Below are positions 16,851 through 26,952 of a DNA stretch of 32,690 bases, in pieces. Numbering within the stretch: position 1 is the stretch's first letter; each line of letters opens with the position of its first letter. The position numbers and the translations under genes are program-made. The notes beneath the pieces are model-generated. The model saw only the letters and a list, made by a program, of their open reading frames with translations. It had not been told where the DNA came from and searched no databases. The stretch spans positions 1-32,690 of the forward strand of contig DUPF01000038.1 in NCBI GenBank assembly GCA_012838445.1, in the 5' to 3' direction. Source of the DNA: Intrasporangiaceae bacterium. GTDB lineage: Bacteria > Actinomycetota > Actinomycetes > Actinomycetales > Dermatophilaceae.

Positions 16851-18695
16851 TCAACCCACGCCGATGACCGCGATATCGACGGCACCGGCCAGGGCGGGGT
16901 TGGTGGTGAGTCCGGTGACGTCCGAACCAGCAACGTACATCGACTTGCGTTCGGCGAGGGCGACATAGGCGCCTCGGGAGCGCAACGTGGTGTCGATGTC
17001 GAACCAGGCCTGCTCCCGGTCCTGGGTGTCGGCGATGGTCAGTGCGGCACTCATCGCCGCGTCGACCTTGGCGTCGACGAAGTAGCCGTAGTTGCGGCCC
17101 GAACCACCGTCGCTGATGTTGAGTCGGGAGTCGAACAGGGGCGGCAGCACGGTCGAGGCGGAGTTCCAGTCCGCGGCCCAGTTCGACCAGAACACGTCGG
17201 TCTGGTCGGCCCGCTCGGCTGCGGAAATGGTCGCGAAGTAGCGCTCGGTGATCGGCTGCAGTTCGACCGCGAACCCGGCCTTCTCCCAACCGGCGACCAA
17301 CGCGGCCAGGGCGGTGTCCATCGTCGGCGAACTGCGGTAGGCGACCCGGATCGGGACCGGTGTCGCCAGGTCGGCCTCTGCCGCAGCCGCAGCGAGCAGT
17401 TCGGCGGCCCGGTCCTGGTCGCTCGGGTCACGCGTCGGAGCGGTCGCCGTCGCGGTGCCGGACTCCTCCGCCGGCGGGGTCGTCGGTGCGGCGGTCGACG
17501 GGACCGTCCCCGTCGGGTCGGCCTCCTGGTCCGGGTTCTGCAACGCGGACCGGACCCCGGTCGACAGGATCGAGGTGATCGGCTCGGCCGCGGTCATTCC
17601 TCCGAGGGCGGTGACATACGCGTCGCGGTCGGTCGCGAGCGCGAAGGCGGTGCGGATCCGGGGGTTGGCGAACACCGGACTCTTGAGGTTGGGGACGAGG
17701 TAGTCGACGAGGCCGCTGACGTTGTTGACGGAGCGTTCCCGCAGCGGTTCGGCGGCGGCGATCTGCTGCTGGATCGCCGGCGGTGCCGTGTCGAGGGAGA
17801 CTGTCGCGCTGACCTCGGCACTGTCCTCCATGATGAGTTGGGCGACCTCCTGCGGCTCCCGACCCTCCCGGTAGACGATCTGGTCGGGGAGGGCGAGCCG
17901 GATCGGGTCGCTCGCGGCCGACCAGTGCGGGTTGCGCACGAAGGTGCCGCCGCGCTCGGGCTCCCACGCGCTGGAGAGCGTGTAGGGGCCGGCGCTGAAG
18001 ACGACATAGGTGCTGCCGCGACCCTTGTCGGCCACCTCCTTGTAGGCGGCGAAGCCGAGCGTGCTGACCATCCCGGGGAAGTCGGCGACCGGCTCGGAGA
18101 GCCGGATCGTCAACTCCGACCCGTCACAGGTGATGGCCTTGTCGAACGCGGCCCGGCCGGCCTCGGTCTCCTTGCCCTCCCGGTACGGCCCGAGGTAGAT
18201 GCTCTCCCCGGTCGGGGTTTTCGGGATGTCGAGGTAGGCGAGGGCGTAGTTCGCTCCCCCCGTGATGACGTCGGTGGCGAAGGACCGGGAGATGCCGTAC
18301 TTGACGTCCTCGCAGGTCAGGGCGCTCCCGTCCTGCCACTTGATGCCGTCCCGGATGGTGAAGACCCAGACCCGCAGGGTCCGGTCGGCGGCGCCGGTGT
18401 CGGTGGCCAGGTCCCCGGTCAGGGTCATCTGGTCTGCCCCGTCGAGCCCGTTCTGGTATGCGGTCAGCGCCCGGGCGAAGACCCTCCCGGCGAACGCTGC
18501 GTCACCTCGGGAGGAGATCCGCTGCGGATCCCAGGTCTGGACCGGGCCGAGGGACATCGTCGTCAGCGTGCCGCCGGACGGTCCGGTCTCGACGTCGGTC
18601 GGGGTGCTCTGCCCGACCTCGGGGACCGAGCACGCACCGAGGCCGAGGGCGATCGCGGTTGCCGCCGCCACCGCGGCGACAACCCGGCGGATCAC
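16851..18695 (-). CDS. Family 5 solute-binding lipoprotein without adjacent transporter genes
   Basis: This 614-residue lipoprotein has the signal peptide [19 protein letters not shown] with lipobox LGAC (Cys22). The mature part is the SBP_bac_5 fold of peptide/nickel/oligopeptide binding proteins: [20 protein letters not shown], a SRSFATD-like helix and repeated WSN/W-rich C-terminal elements ([13 protein letters not shown]). An unusual Pro/Thr/Ala-rich stretch of about 35 residues ([20 protein letters not shown] region, about 385-425) interrupts the domain. No permease or ATPase follows; instead a flavin reductase follows. The GTG start overlaps the typA stop (GTGA). It may deliver ligand to the divergent importer at 22.6-26.8 kb. 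Confidence 0.9.
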   Translation of the reverse strand: MIRRVVAAVAAATAIALGLGACSVPEVGQSTPTDVETGPSGGTLTTMSLGPVQTWDPQRISSRGDAAFAGRVFARALTAYQNGLDGADQMTLTGDLATDTGAADRTLRVWVFTIRDGIKWQDGSALTCEDVKYGISRSFATDVITGGANYALAYLDIPKTPTGESIYLGPYREGKETEAGRAAFDKAITCDGSELTIRLSEPVADFPGMVSTLGFAAYKEVADKGRGSTYVVFSAGPYTLSSAWEPERGGTFVRNPHWSAASDPIRLALPDQIVYREGREPQEVAQLIMEDSAEVSATVSLDTAPPAIQQQIAAAEPLRERSVNNVSGLVDYLVPNLKSPVFANPRIRTAFALATDRDAYVTALGGMTAAEPITSILSTGVRSALQNPDQEADPTGTVPSTAAPTTPPAEESGTATATAPTRDPSDQDRAAELLAAAAAEADLATPVPIRVAYRSSPTMDTALAALVAGWEKAGFAVELQPITERYFATISAAERADQTDVFWSNWAADWNSASTVLPPLFDSRLNISDGGSGRNYGYFVDAKVDAAMSAALTIADTQDREQAWFDIDTTLRSRGAYVALAERKSMYVAGSDVTGLTTNPALAGAVDIAVIGVG

Positions 18696-20584
18696 TGTCG
18701 ACGTGCCCGCGCAGCTGCCCGGGCACGGACGGTCTGGTCGAGTTCGACCTTGCGGATCCGGATCGCCTCCGGGGTGACCTCACAGCACTCGTCCTCGCGG
18801 CAGAACTCGAGGGACTGCTCGAGACTGAGGGTGCGCGGTGGGGCCAGCCGCTCGAGGACGTCGGCTGATGCGGCACGCACGTTGGTCAGCTTCTTCTCCT
18901 TCGTGATGTTGACATCCATGTCCTCCGACCGGGAGTTCTCCCCGACAATCATGCCCTCATAGACCTCCGTGCCCGGCGGAATGAACAAGGTGCCGCGCTC
19001 CTGGAGGTGGAACATCGCATACGACGTCGCGGATCCGGCCCGGTCGGCGACGAGGGAGCCGGTGACCCGGGTGGTGATCTCCCCCGCCCACGGCTCGTAG
19101 GACTCGAAGACGTGGTTGGCGATCCCCATGCCGCGGGTGTCGGTGAGGAACTGGGTGCGGAATCCGATGAGCCCGCGGGCCGGGACGAGGAACTCCATCC
19201 GCACCCACCCGGTGCCGTGGTTCGTCATCTGCTCCATCCGGCCCTTGCGGGAGGCGAGCAGTTGGGTGATCGTGCCGAGGTACTCCTCCGGGGCGTCGAT
19301 CGTCAGCCGCTCGACCGGCTCGTGCACCTTGCCGTCCACCGTCCTGGTCACGACCTGCGGTTTGCCGACGGTCAGTTCGTACCCCTCCCGGCGCATCTGC
19401 TCGACGAGGATGGCCAGGGCGAGTTCGCCGCGCCCCTGGACCTCCCACGCGTCGGGTCGTTCGGTGGGCAGGATCCGCATCGAGACGTTGCCGACGAGTT
19501 CGCGGTCGAGGCGGTCCTTGACGAGGCGGGCGGTGACCTTGGCGCCCTTGACCCGGCCCGCCATCGGCGAGGTGTTCGTCCCGATCGTCATCGAGATCGC
19601 CGGCTCGTCGATCGAGATCACCGGCAGCGGTCGCGGATCGGTCAGGTCGGCGAGGGTCTCCCCGATCATGATCTCCGGGATGCCCGCGACGGCGATGATG
19701 TCGCCCGGCCCGGCCTGTTCGGCGGGTTTGCGTTCCAGCCCCTCGGTCATGAGCAGTTCGGTGATCTTCACCGGCGCGATCGTCCCGTCGTGCCGACACC
19801 AGGCGACCTGCTGACCCTTGCGGATCGTCCCGGCGTGCACCCGCAGCAGGGCGAGCCGGCCGAGGAAGTTCGAGGCGTCGAGATTGGTCACGTGCGCCTG
19901 GAACGGCGCCTGCGGGTCGAACCGCGGCGCGGGGATCGTCTCCAGGATCGTCGCGAAGAGGGCCTCGAGGTCCTCCCCCTCCGGCAGTTCCCCGTTCTCC
20001 GGACGGGTCAGGGCGGCCCGGCCGTTCTTCGCCGAGGCATAGACGATGGGGAACTCGATCTGGTCCTCGGTCGCCTCCAGGTCCATGAACAGTTCGTAGA
20101 CGTCGTCGACGACCTCCGCGATCCGGCTGTCCGGCCGGTCCACCTTGTTGATGCACAGCACGACCGGCAGCTTCGCCGCCAACGCCTTGCGCAGCACGAA
20201 CCGGGTCTGCGGCAGCGGCCCCTCACTGGCGTCGACGAGGAGGACGACACCGTCGACCATGGACAGGCCCCGCTCGACCTCCCCGCCGAAGTCGGCGTGC
20301 CCGGGCGTGTCGATGATGTTGATCGTCACCCCACCCGGCTGGCCGATCTGCGCGGCGGCGGGTCCCGCATACCGGATCGCCGTGTTCTTGGCGAGGATCG
20401 TGATGCCCTTCTCCCGCTCCAGGTCACCGGAGTCCATGACCCGTTCGCCGGTGGACTCCACGCTGGCCCGCTCGCTGAACGCACCCGCCTGCCAGAGGAG
20501 TTTGTCGACGAGGGTGGTCTTGCCGTGGTCGACATGGGCGATGATCGCGACGTTGCGGACGTCGCTGCGGGACTGCAGGGGCAT
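18692..20584 (-). CDS. typA: Translational GTPase TypA/BipA
   Basis: This 630-residue ribosome-associated GTPase is related to EF-G and LepA. The G motifs are complete: AHVDHGKTT (G1), [11 protein letters not shown] (G3), NKVDRPDS (G4) and SAKNG (G5). The translation-factor beta-barrel, the EF-G-like domain (LSVEEx-type region [20 protein letters not shown]) and the TypA-specific C-terminus ([34 protein letters not shown]) follow. The ATG at 20584 ([17 protein letters not shown]) is the family start; the track start at 20797 is an artefact reaching into the divergent promoter region. GACAAT lies 6 nt upstream, possibly a leaderless promoter. Its stop overlaps the start of the solute-binding lipoprotein gene. 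Confidence 0.96.
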   Translation of the reverse strand: MPLQSRSDVRNVAIIAHVDHGKTTLVDKLLWQAGAFSERASVESTGERVMDSGDLEREKGITILAKNTAIRYAGPAAAQIGQPGGVTINIIDTPGHADFGGEVERGLSMVDGVVLLVDASEGPLPQTRFVLRKALAAKLPVVLCINKVDRPDSRIAEVVDDVYELFMDLEATEDQIEFPIVYASAKNGRAALTRPENGELPEGEDLEALFATILETIPAPRFDPQAPFQAHVTNLDASNFLGRLALLRVHAGTIRKGQQVAWCRHDGTIAPVKITELLMTEGLERKPAEQAGPGDIIAVAGIPEIMIGETLADLTDPRPLPVISIDEPAISMTIGTNTSPMAGRVKGAKVTARLVKDRLDRELVGNVSMRILPTERPDAWEVQGRGELALAILVEQMRREGYELTVGKPQVVTRTVDGKVHEPVERLTIDAPEEYLGTITQLLASRKGRMEQMTNHGTGWVRMEFLVPARGLIGFRTQFLTDTRGMGIANHVFESYEPWAGEITTRVTGSLVADRAGSATSYAMFHLQERGTLFIPPGTEVYEGMIVGENSRSEDMDVNITKEKKLTNVRAASADVLERLAPPRTLSLEQSLEFCREDECCEVTPEAIRIRKVELDQTVRARAAARARRQ

Positions 20585-20590
20585 CCCGCG

Positions 20591-20596
20591 ATTGTC
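20591..20596 (-). promoter_or_regulatory. Possible -10 box (GACAAT) for typA
   Basis: GACAAT on the minus strand is followed by 6 nt and the typA ATG. It keeps the key A and final T of the -10 element but lacks the first T. There is no good Shine-Dalgarno sequence before typA. Confidence 0.3.
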
Positions 20597-20633
20597 GCAG
20601 CCGCGGGGACGGTGACGAAATCGCACCGCCGAA

Positions 20634-20656
20634 GGTCTCAGACCGATAAATACTCT
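20634..20656. promoter_or_regulatory. Palindrome and AT-rich box in the typA/importer divergent region
   Basis: GGTCTCAGACC (20634-20644) is an 11-bp palindrome with a single central base. Directly beside it is GATAAATACTCT, the most AT-rich stretch of the 188-bp region, which contains a TACTCT -10-like box for rightward transcription and TATTTA leftward. This suits an operator next to an importer promoter. Confidence 0.35.
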
Positions 20657-20772
20657 GGCGACTTCGCACGCACACCGTAGAAAAGCCGTTACGTTTGTGG
20701 ACGATCCCGGGGACGACCCTGGGAGCCCGCGCTCTGACCGAGGCGGGTACGACTCCAAGCGAGGTATCTGAA

Positions 20773-22467
20773 TTGACGCTAAAGCGCACGGCCGCACCTT
20801 TTGTCGGCCTCACTGCGGCAGCGCTGGTCCTGACCGCCTGCGCCACGTCCGAACGCAACACCGGCAGCAGCGGCGCCACCGGTGACCAGACGGGCGCAGC
20901 AGGCGAGACCGGCACCACCAGCGAGGTCTTCACCTTCGGTGGCGCAGGAGCCCCCGTGACCTTCGACCCGTTCTACGCCAGTGACGGTGAGACCTTCCGG
21001 ATCAGCCGGCAGATCTTCGAGAACCTCATCGGCATCAAGCCCGGCACCGCAGACCTCGAGCCCGAGCTGGCCGAGTCCTGGGAAGCCGACGAGTCCGGCC
21101 TGAACTGGACCTTCAAGCTCCGCGAGGGTGTGAAGTTCCACGACGGCACCGACTTCAACGCCGAGGCCGCGTGTGCGAACTTCGACCGGATGTTCGACCA
21201 GAACGAGGTCGGCGCCAGCGCCGCCTACTACTGGGGTTCGACCTTCGGCGCCTTCAAGGACAACGCCGCCGAGAGCCTCTACCAGGGCTGTGAGGTCACC
21301 GGCGACCACGAGTTGAACTTCAAGATCAGCCGCGTCACCTCCAAGTTCCCGGCCATTCTGTCCCTCACCTCGCTCGGCATGCAGTCGCCGAAGGCGCTGG
21401 AGGAAGGTGACGCCAACGGCATCGCCAAGTCCGGCGACGCCTTCGTCTACCCGGCCAACGCGAACAACCCGGTCGGCACCGGTCCCTACAAGTTCAGCGG
21501 CTACGACGAGGCGACCAAGACCGCGACGCTCGAGAAGTACGACGAGTACTGGGGCGAGGCTGCCAAGACGCAGAAGATCGTCATCAAGGCCATCCCCGAC
21601 GAGACCACCCGTCGCCAGGAGCTGCAGGCCGGTGGCATCGACGGCTACGACCTGCCCAACCCGGTCGACTGGGGTGGCCTGAAGGACGCCGGTATGAACG
21701 TCGAGGTGCGCCCGCCGTTCAACGTGTTCTACATGGGTCTGAACCCGACGAACAACGAGAAGCTGAAGGATCTCAAGGTCCGCCAGGCGATCTACCACGC
21801 GATCAACCGCCAGCAGCTCGTCCAGTCGCAGCTGCCCGAGGGTGCCACCGTGGCGACCCAGTTCGTCCCGGACACCATCGACGGCTACAACGCCCAGGTC
21901 GAGGCCTACGCCTACGACCCGGACAAGGCCAAGTCCCTCCTCCAGGAGGCCGGTGCCGAGGGCATGACCCTGAAGTTCGCCTGGCCGGCTGAGGTCACCC
22001 GTCCCTACATGCCGAACCCCCAGGGCCTCTACGACGCGATCAAGGCTGACCTCGAGGCCGTGGGCATCCAGGTCGAGACCCTGACCGACCCGTGGGGCAC
22101 GTACCTGGACAAGGCCTACCAGGACTACGACGCGTTCTTCCTCGGGTGGACCGGTGACTTCAACTCGGTGGACAACTTCCTCGCGTCGTTCTTCACCCCG
22201 GTCGACCGCAACCGGTTCGCGACCAACCTGCAGGACTTCGGCCAGGAGCTCGGTGACGAGCTCGTCAAGGCCGACGGCATCCTCGACGACGCCGAGCGCA
22301 CGGCCGCCTACCAGGAGGTCAACCGCAAGATCATGGAGGAGTGGCTGCCGGCCCTGCCGATCAGCCACAGCCCGCCGGCCATCGTCGTCAGCGGTGACGT
22401 CGAGGGTCTGGTCGCCTCCCCGCTGACCGCGGAGCGCTTCGACACCGTCACGGTGGGCGGCAACTGA
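20773..22467 (+). CDS. Peptide/nickel-type ABC importer, solute-binding lipoprotein
   Basis: This 564-residue family 5 binding lipoprotein is the first gene of a five-gene importer operon. I chose the TTG at 20773: it has GAGG 8 nt upstream and gives a clean lipoprotein signal, [18 protein letters not shown] with lipobox LTAC (Cys23). The track start 26 codons earlier would put a polar stretch before the signal. The mature domain shows [20 protein letters not shown], the SBP_bac_5 [17 protein letters not shown] segment, [10 protein letters not shown] and [20 protein letters not shown]. Codon choice is more uniform and Lys/Asn richer than in neighbours, consistent with high expression. The ligand is not evident. 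Confidence 0.93.
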   Translation: MTLKRTAAPFVGLTAAALVLTACATSERNTGSSGATGDQTGAAGETGTTSEVFTFGGAGAPVTFDPFYASDGETFRISRQIFENLIGIKPGTADLEPELAESWEADESGLNWTFKLREGVKFHDGTDFNAEAACANFDRMFDQNEVGASAAYYWGSTFGAFKDNAAESLYQGCEVTGDHELNFKISRVTSKFPAILSLTSLGMQSPKALEEGDANGIAKSGDAFVYPANANNPVGTGPYKFSGYDEATKTATLEKYDEYWGEAAKTQKIVIKAIPDETTRRQELQAGGIDGYDLPNPVDWGGLKDAGMNVEVRPPFNVFYMGLNPTNNEKLKDLKVRQAIYHAINRQQLVQSQLPEGATVATQFVPDTIDGYNAQVEAYAYDPDKAKSLLQEAGAEGMTLKFAWPAEVTRPYMPNPQGLYDAIKADLEAVGIQVETLTDPWGTYLDKAYQDYDAFFLGWTGDFNSVDNFLASFFTPVDRNRFATNLQDFGQELGDELVKADGILDDAERTAAYQEVNRKIMEEWLPALPISHSPPAIVVSGDVEGLVASPLTAERFDTVTVGGN

Positions 22468-22500
22468 CCAAGCCCGCGTGGCTTCGCCGATCCACCCCCA

Positions 22501-22537
22501 CGATGGCCGCCTCAGCACTATGCTGGGGCGGCCATCG
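22501..22537 (+). terminator. 17-bp hairpin between binding-protein and permease genes (attenuator)
   Basis: CGATGGCCGCCTCAGCA and TGCTGGGGCGGCCATCG pair over 17 bp (one G-U) around a 3-nt CTA loop, with no U tract after it. It lies 33 nt after the binding-protein stop and 28 nt before the permease start. Such hairpins commonly protect the upstream message or stop part of transcription, giving more binding protein than permease. Confidence 0.7.
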
Positions 22538-22565
22538 CCACGGCTCCCCCTAAAGGACTTCCTGC

Positions 22566-23573
22566 GTGCTTCGATACATCGTCCGGCGCCTCGGACAGCT
22601 GATCGCCGTCGCCATCGTGCTGACGATGTTGCTCTTCTTCTGGCTGCGCTCCCTGCCCGGTGGCGCCGCATACTCCCTCCTCGGTGACCGGGCCACACCC
22701 GAGCAGATCGCCCAACTCGAGAAGACCCTCGGTCTGGACCAACCGCTCTACATCCAGTACTTCCGCTACATGGGCCGGATCGCCAAGGGCGAGTTCGGCA
22801 GTTCCGCCACCGTCGTCCCCGGGACCGACGCGATGACGATCTTCCTGAACCGCTTCCCCGCGACGATCGAGTTGAGCTTCCTCGCCGTCCTCCTCGCTGT
22901 CATCGTCGCCATCCCCCTCGGCTACTTCGCCGCCCGACGGCACGGGTCCTGGCTGGACAACCTGTCCATCGTCGGGTCTCTCGTCGGCATCGCCGTCCCG
23001 GTCTTCTTCACCGCGTTCCTGCTGAAGTACTTCTTCGCCGTGAAGTGGGGCCTGCTGCCGGTCTCCGGACGGCAGGACGCCCTCGGGTGCACCCGCGTGA
23101 CGAAGTTCTTCATCCTCGACGGTTTGCTGACCCGCGAATTCGACTGCTCGGTCAGTGCCCTCAAACACCTCATCCTGCCGAGCATCGCCCTGGCGACGAT
23201 CCCGTTCGCGGTGATCTTCCGGATCACCCGGGCCAGTGTCCTCGACGTCCTCGACGAGGACTACGTCCGCACCGCCCGCGCCAAGGGCCTGACCGCCCGG
23301 ATCGTGCGCAATCGCCACATCATGCGCAACGCGATGCTGCCGGTGCTGACGATCATCGGCCTGCAGGTCGGTGCGCTCCTCGCCGGGGCGATCCTGACCG
23401 AGACGGTCTTCAACTTCCCCGGGATCGGGGAGGCCCTCGTGACCAGCTTCCGCGGCCGGGACTGGGCCCTGCTCCAGGTGCTCATCCTCATGGCTGCGAT
23501 CGTCTTCGTCCTGGTCAATCTCGTCGTCGACGTGCTCTACGCCGTCATCGACCCACGGGTGCGGACGAGGTGA
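22566..23573 (+). CDS. ABC importer permease, DppB/OppB type
   Basis: This 335-residue inner-membrane permease begins with the typical MLRYIVRRLGQLIAVAIVL helix, followed by the GLDQPLYIQYFRYM outer loop and five more helices. The EAA loop that contacts the ATPase is DEDYVRTARAKGLTARIVRNRH (about residues 224-245). The end GIGEALVTSFRGRDWALLQ and DVLYAVIDPRVR is standard. The GTG at 22566 has AAAGGA 8 nt upstream. It carries an insertion between helices with LGCTRVTKFFILDGLLTREF, a Cys-bearing loop seen in some actinobacterial members. The next permease starts 6 nt after its stop. Confidence 0.95.
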   Translation: MLRYIVRRLGQLIAVAIVLTMLLFFWLRSLPGGAAYSLLGDRATPEQIAQLEKTLGLDQPLYIQYFRYMGRIAKGEFGSSATVVPGTDAMTIFLNRFPATIELSFLAVLLAVIVAIPLGYFAARRHGSWLDNLSIVGSLVGIAVPVFFTAFLLKYFFAVKWGLLPVSGRQDALGCTRVTKFFILDGLLTREFDCSVSALKHLILPSIALATIPFAVIFRITRASVLDVLDEDYVRTARAKGLTARIVRNRHIMRNAMLPVLTIIGLQVGALLAGAILTETVFNFPGIGEALVTSFRGRDWALLQVLILMAAIVFVLVNLVVDVLYAVIDPRVRTR

Positions 23574-23579
23574 GCTGAC

Positions 23580-24602
23580 ATGAACGACTCCCCCAAGAAG
23601 AGGCCCAACCCGCTGGCGAGTTATGGGCAACGCCGCAAGGACCGCATCGACGATCTCGCCGTGCTCAGTGCTCCCGCTCCGGCACTCGATGAGGTCGCCG
23701 TCGACGAGTCCGGCGCCATCGCCGAGAAGCCCGGCGTCTCGCTGTGGCAGAGCGCCTGGCGCCGGCTGCGCCGCAACCCGGTGTTCCTCCTCGGCCTGGC
23801 GATCACGATCGCCTTCATCCTCATCGCCGCCTTCGCCCCGTGGATCGCCCCGAAGGATCCGGTCCAGGGCTACCTCATCGACAAGGTCCGCCCGCAGAGC
23901 AACCCCATCCCCGGCCCGGAGCCGGGCTTCCCGCTCGGAGCGGACCACCTGGGCCGCGACCTGCTCTCCCGCCTCATCGTCGGGTCCCGCCAGACCCTCA
24001 TCGTCGGGGTCCTGGCCACCCTCGGCGGCTTCGTCGGCGGTCTTGTCCTCGGCACCCTCGCCGGTGCCTTCGGCGGCTGGGTCGACTCCCTCGTCATGCG
24101 CGCGGTCGACGTCATGCTCTCGATCCCGTCCCTCGTGCTCGCCCTGTCGATCGGCTCCCTCGCAGCCCGGCCGAGCCAGTGGACCCTGATCATCGCCATC
24201 GCCGTGGTGCAGATCCCGATCTTCGCCCGATTGCTCCGTGGCTCGATGCTCGCGCAACGGTCCAGTGACCATGTCCTGGCCGCTCAGGCGCTCGGCATCA
24301 AGCGGGGTCCGATCGTGTTCCGGCACATGCTGCCGAACTCGATGGGTCCGGTCATCGTCCAGGCCACTCTGGCACTCGCGGTCGCCATCATCGACGCCGC
24401 AGCGCTGTCCTTCATCGGTCTGGGCAACCCCGACCAGCGGATCCCCGAGTGGGGTGCGATGCTCGGTCTGGCCCAGACCTACATTTACGACCATCCGCAC
24501 TTGGCCTACTACCCCGCGATCTGCATCATCGTCGTCGCGCTCGGCTTCACCCTCATGGGTGAGTCGCTGCGCGAGGCACTCGACCCGAAGACCAGGAGGT
24601 GA
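23580..24602 (+). CDS. ABC importer permease, DppC/OppC type
   Basis: This 340-residue permease has a long charged N-terminal tail of about 55 residues before the first helix (WRRLRRNPVFLLGLAITIAF). The outer loop contains PLGADHLGRDLLSRLIVGSR, the DppC/OppC mark, and the EAA loop is SDHVLAAQALGIKRGPIVFRH. The end MGESLREALDPKTRR is typical. The ATG at 23580 has AGGTGA overlapping the end of the previous gene. It forms the pore together with the preceding permease. Confidence 0.95.
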   Translation: MNDSPKKRPNPLASYGQRRKDRIDDLAVLSAPAPALDEVAVDESGAIAEKPGVSLWQSAWRRLRRNPVFLLGLAITIAFILIAAFAPWIAPKDPVQGYLIDKVRPQSNPIPGPEPGFPLGADHLGRDLLSRLIVGSRQTLIVGVLATLGGFVGGLVLGTLAGAFGGWVDSLVMRAVDVMLSIPSLVLALSIGSLAARPSQWTLIIAIAVVQIPIFARLLRGSMLAQRSSDHVLAAQALGIKRGPIVFRHMLPNSMGPVIVQATLALAVAIIDAAALSFIGLGNPDQRIPEWGAMLGLAQTYIYDHPHLAYYPAICIIVVALGFTLMGESLREALDPKTRR

Positions 24603-24606
24603 CCGG

Positions 24607-25638
24607 GTGACGACTCTCGCAGGCGAGCACAAGCACCCGACGGACAGCACCGCACCGCTGCTGTCGGTGCGCGATCTGCGGGTGACCTTCCAACGCCAGG
24701 GCGAGGAGGCCTTCCACGCCGTCGACGGTCTGAATTTCGATGTCCGCCCCGGCCAGACCGTCGGCCTCGTCGGTGAGTCCGGCTGTGGCAAGTCGGTCAC
24801 CTCGCTGGCGATCATGGGGCTGCTGCCCCAACGCGGCAACAAGGTCTCCGGCACCGTCGACTTCGACGGCACCGACCTGCTCAGCCTCTCCGACTCCCAG
24901 ATGCGGGACCGCCGGGGTCGGGACATCGCGATGGTCTTCCAGGACCCGTTGTCCTCGCTCAACCCGGTCGTCCCGGTCGGGGTCCAGGTGACCGAGGTCC
25001 TCGAACGGCACCGCGGCATGTCCCGCCGGGCGGCGATGCCGATGGCCGCGGATCTGCTGCGCCGGGTCGGCATCCCGGACCCGAACCGTCGGGTCAAGGA
25101 CTACCCGCACCAGATGTCCGGCGGGATGCGGCAGCGGGCGCTCATCGCGATCGCCCTGGCCTGCGCCCCCCGGCTCCTCATCGCCGACGAGCCGACGACC
25201 GCGCTGGATGTGACGATCCAGGCCCAGATCCTCGCGCTGCTCAAGGAACTCGTCGAGGACACCGGCACCGCGCTCATCATGATCACCCACGACCTCGGCG
25301 TCGTCGCGGGCCTGTGCGACGAGGTCAACGTCCTCTACGCCGGCCGGATCGTCGAGCGTGGCGCCCGGCACCCACTGTTCCGGGACCCGCACCACCCGTA
25401 CACGACCGGCCTGCTCGGCTCCATCCCCCGGCTCGACGCCGCCGGAGAGCGGCTCACCCCGATCCCCGGTTCGGTCGCCGACAACCTGCCCTGGGACCAC
25501 GCGTGCGCCTTCGCACCGCGCTGCAGCCAACCGATCGACGTCTGCACCCAGGTCACCCCTGAGCTCGAGAGCAGCGGTGGACGGGCGCTGCGCTGCCACA
25601 ACCCGGTCGGGGTCGACTTTCGGGAGGAGACCCGATGA
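24607..25638 (+). CDS. ABC importer ATPase, DppD/OppD type
   Basis: This 343-residue ATPase has Walker [17 protein letters not shown]-loop [13 protein letters not shown], signature [15 protein letters not shown], Walker [13 protein letters not shown] and switch His in MITHDLG. The C-terminal oligopeptide-transporter extension has [14 protein letters not shown], the Cys pattern that in this subfamily can carry an Fe-S cluster. The GTG at 24607 follows a near-perfect Shine-Dalgarno sequence (AGGAGGTGA), which overlaps the end of the permease gene; the track ORF from 24238 reads through that gene. Its stop overlaps the start of the second ATPase. Confidence 0.96.
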   Translation: MTTLAGEHKHPTDSTAPLLSVRDLRVTFQRQGEEAFHAVDGLNFDVRPGQTVGLVGESGCGKSVTSLAIMGLLPQRGNKVSGTVDFDGTDLLSLSDSQMRDRRGRDIAMVFQDPLSSLNPVVPVGVQVTEVLERHRGMSRRAAMPMAADLLRRVGIPDPNRRVKDYPHQMSGGMRQRALIAIALACAPRLLIADEPTTALDVTIQAQILALLKELVEDTGTALIMITHDLGVVAGLCDEVNVLYAGRIVERGARHPLFRDPHHPYTTGLLGSIPRLDAAGERLTPIPGSVADNLPWDHACAFAPRCSQPIDVCTQVTPELESSGGRALRCHNPVGVDFREETR

Positions 25639-26792
25639 GTGAGCACGACGACGACGTCCTGCTCTCCGTCGAGGGCGTCAAGGTCCACTTCCCGATCAAG
25701 CGCGGAGTCATCTTCGACAAGACGATCGGCTATGTGTATGCGGTGGACGGGGTCGACCTGAAGGTGCGCCGGGGTGAGACCTACGGCCTGGTCGGCGAGT
25801 CCGGTTGCGGGAAATCGACACTCGGACGGGCCATCCTCAACCTCGAGCCGCCCACGGAGGGGCACGTCATCTTCGACGGCGTCGACATCGCCTCCCTCAA
25901 GGGTGAGGAACTGCGCCGCAAGCGTCAGGACCTGCAGATGGTCTTCCAGGACCCGCTGTCCTCCCTCGACCCGCGCCAGTCGGTCGAGTCGCTCCTCGTC
26001 GAGGGGATGAAGGCCCACGGCCTGGCCAAGGACGCCAAGGAGGCCCGCCCGCGGCTGCGGGAACTCCTCTCCGCCGTCGGGTTGCCGGCGCAGGCGCTGA
26101 ACAAATACCCGCACGAGTTCTCCGGGGGTCAGCGTCAGCGGATCGGGATCGCCCGGGCGTTGTCGGTCAACCCGAAGTTCATCGTCGCCGACGAGCCGGT
26201 CTCCGCCCTCGACGTCTCCGTCCAGGCCCAGGTGATCAACCTCCTCGGCGACCTGCAGGAGGAGTTCGGGCTCACCTATCTCGTCGTCGCCCACGACCTC
26301 GCCGTCGTGCGGCACATCTCGGACCGGATCGGCGTCATGTACCTCGGGGCACTCGCCGAGGAGGCCAGCGCCGCCGACCTCTACCGGGCCCCGCTGCACC
26401 CCTACACCAAGGCGCTGCTGTCCGCGGTGCCGATCCCCGACCCGGATGTCGAGGACAGCCGCGAGCAGATCCTCCTCACCGGGGATCTGCCCTCACCGTC
26501 CAACCCGCCGACCGGCTGCCGGTTCCACACCCGGTGTCCGTGGAAGCAGGACACCCGCTGCGACACCGAGCGCCCGCAACTGCGGGTCGTGGAGATCGAC
26601 GGGTTCCCCGCCGACCACCGGGTCGCGTGCCACTGGGCCGAACAGATCTACCACGGTGAGATCCAGCCGCACGAGGTGGACCCGATCGCGATCGACCCGA
26701 GTTCCTTCGACGTCGTCGACGACCACGGCACGATGCTCGCCGAGCCGCCCGGCGTCGACCCCGCGAGCGGCGATCCGGGCCGGGGACTCTGA
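25635..26792 (+). CDS. ABC importer ATPase, DppF/OppF type
   Basis: This 385-residue partner ATPase has Walker [19 protein letters not shown]-loop [15 protein letters not shown], signature [15 protein letters not shown], Walker [13 protein letters not shown] and switch His in VVAHDLAVV. The C-terminal region has [16 protein letters not shown], the Cys motif of this subfamily, followed by a tail of about 40 residues rich in Asp and Pro. The ATG at 25635 overlaps the DppD-type stop (ATGA) and has GGAGGAGA upstream. It is the last gene of the importer operon and converges on malQ. Confidence 0.96.
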   Translation: MSEHDDDVLLSVEGVKVHFPIKRGVIFDKTIGYVYAVDGVDLKVRRGETYGLVGESGCGKSTLGRAILNLEPPTEGHVIFDGVDIASLKGEELRRKRQDLQMVFQDPLSSLDPRQSVESLLVEGMKAHGLAKDAKEARPRLRELLSAVGLPAQALNKYPHEFSGGQRQRIGIARALSVNPKFIVADEPVSALDVSVQAQVINLLGDLQEEFGLTYLVVAHDLAVVRHISDRIGVMYLGALAEEASAADLYRAPLHPYTKALLSAVPIPDPDVEDSREQILLTGDLPSPSNPPTGCRFHTRCPWKQDTRCDTERPQLRVVEIDGFPADHRVACHWAEQIYHGEIQPHEVDPIAIDPSSFDVVDDHGTMLAEPPGVDPASGDPGRGL

Positions 26793-26795
26793 CCC

Positions 26796-26857
26796 CGGTT
26801 CTTCGTCCCCCGCCACGCAACCTCGCCACCCGCCGCGGTTCTTCGTCACCCGCCACG
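26796..26857. repeat. 22-bp direct repeat downstream of the importer operon
   Basis: CGGTTCTTCGTCCCCCGCCA (26796 onward) recurs exactly 40 bp later with one mismatch over 22 bp (26836-26857). It lies in the 148-bp gap between converging dppF-type and malQ genes. The 40-bp period suggests a partial tandem duplication. Confidence 0.7.
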
Positions 26858-26903
26858 GCAATTTCAGCGGCACCGCCGAAGCACCGGGAAGACCACGAAC
26901 AAC

Positions 26904-26952
26904 CGCGTCAGCCACCCCGAATCGTCAGTGACGGGTCGCGTCAGTCACCCCG
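26904..26952. repeat. Direct repeat of the malQ 3' end
   Basis: CGCGTCAGYCACCCCG occurs at 26904-26919 and again at 26937-26952 with one difference. The second copy includes the malQ stop and final codons. The 33-bp spacing suggests a small duplication that left a copy of the gene end outside the gene. Confidence 0.6.

Noticed and set aside
16803-18962. 719-aa plus-strand ORF opposite the orphan binding lipoprotein
   Set aside because: Antisense shadow; the opposite strand carries a clear signal peptide and SBP_bac_5 domain.
20695-20772. N-terminal extension of the importer binding lipoprotein
   Set aside because: It would place a polar stretch before the lipoprotein signal; the TTG at 20773 has a ribosome site and a proper signal peptide.
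22518-25097. 859-aa minus-strand ORF opposite the importer operon
   Set aside because: Antisense to three well-conserved transporter genes; low-complexity Asp/Glu/Arg/Gly composition and no domain.
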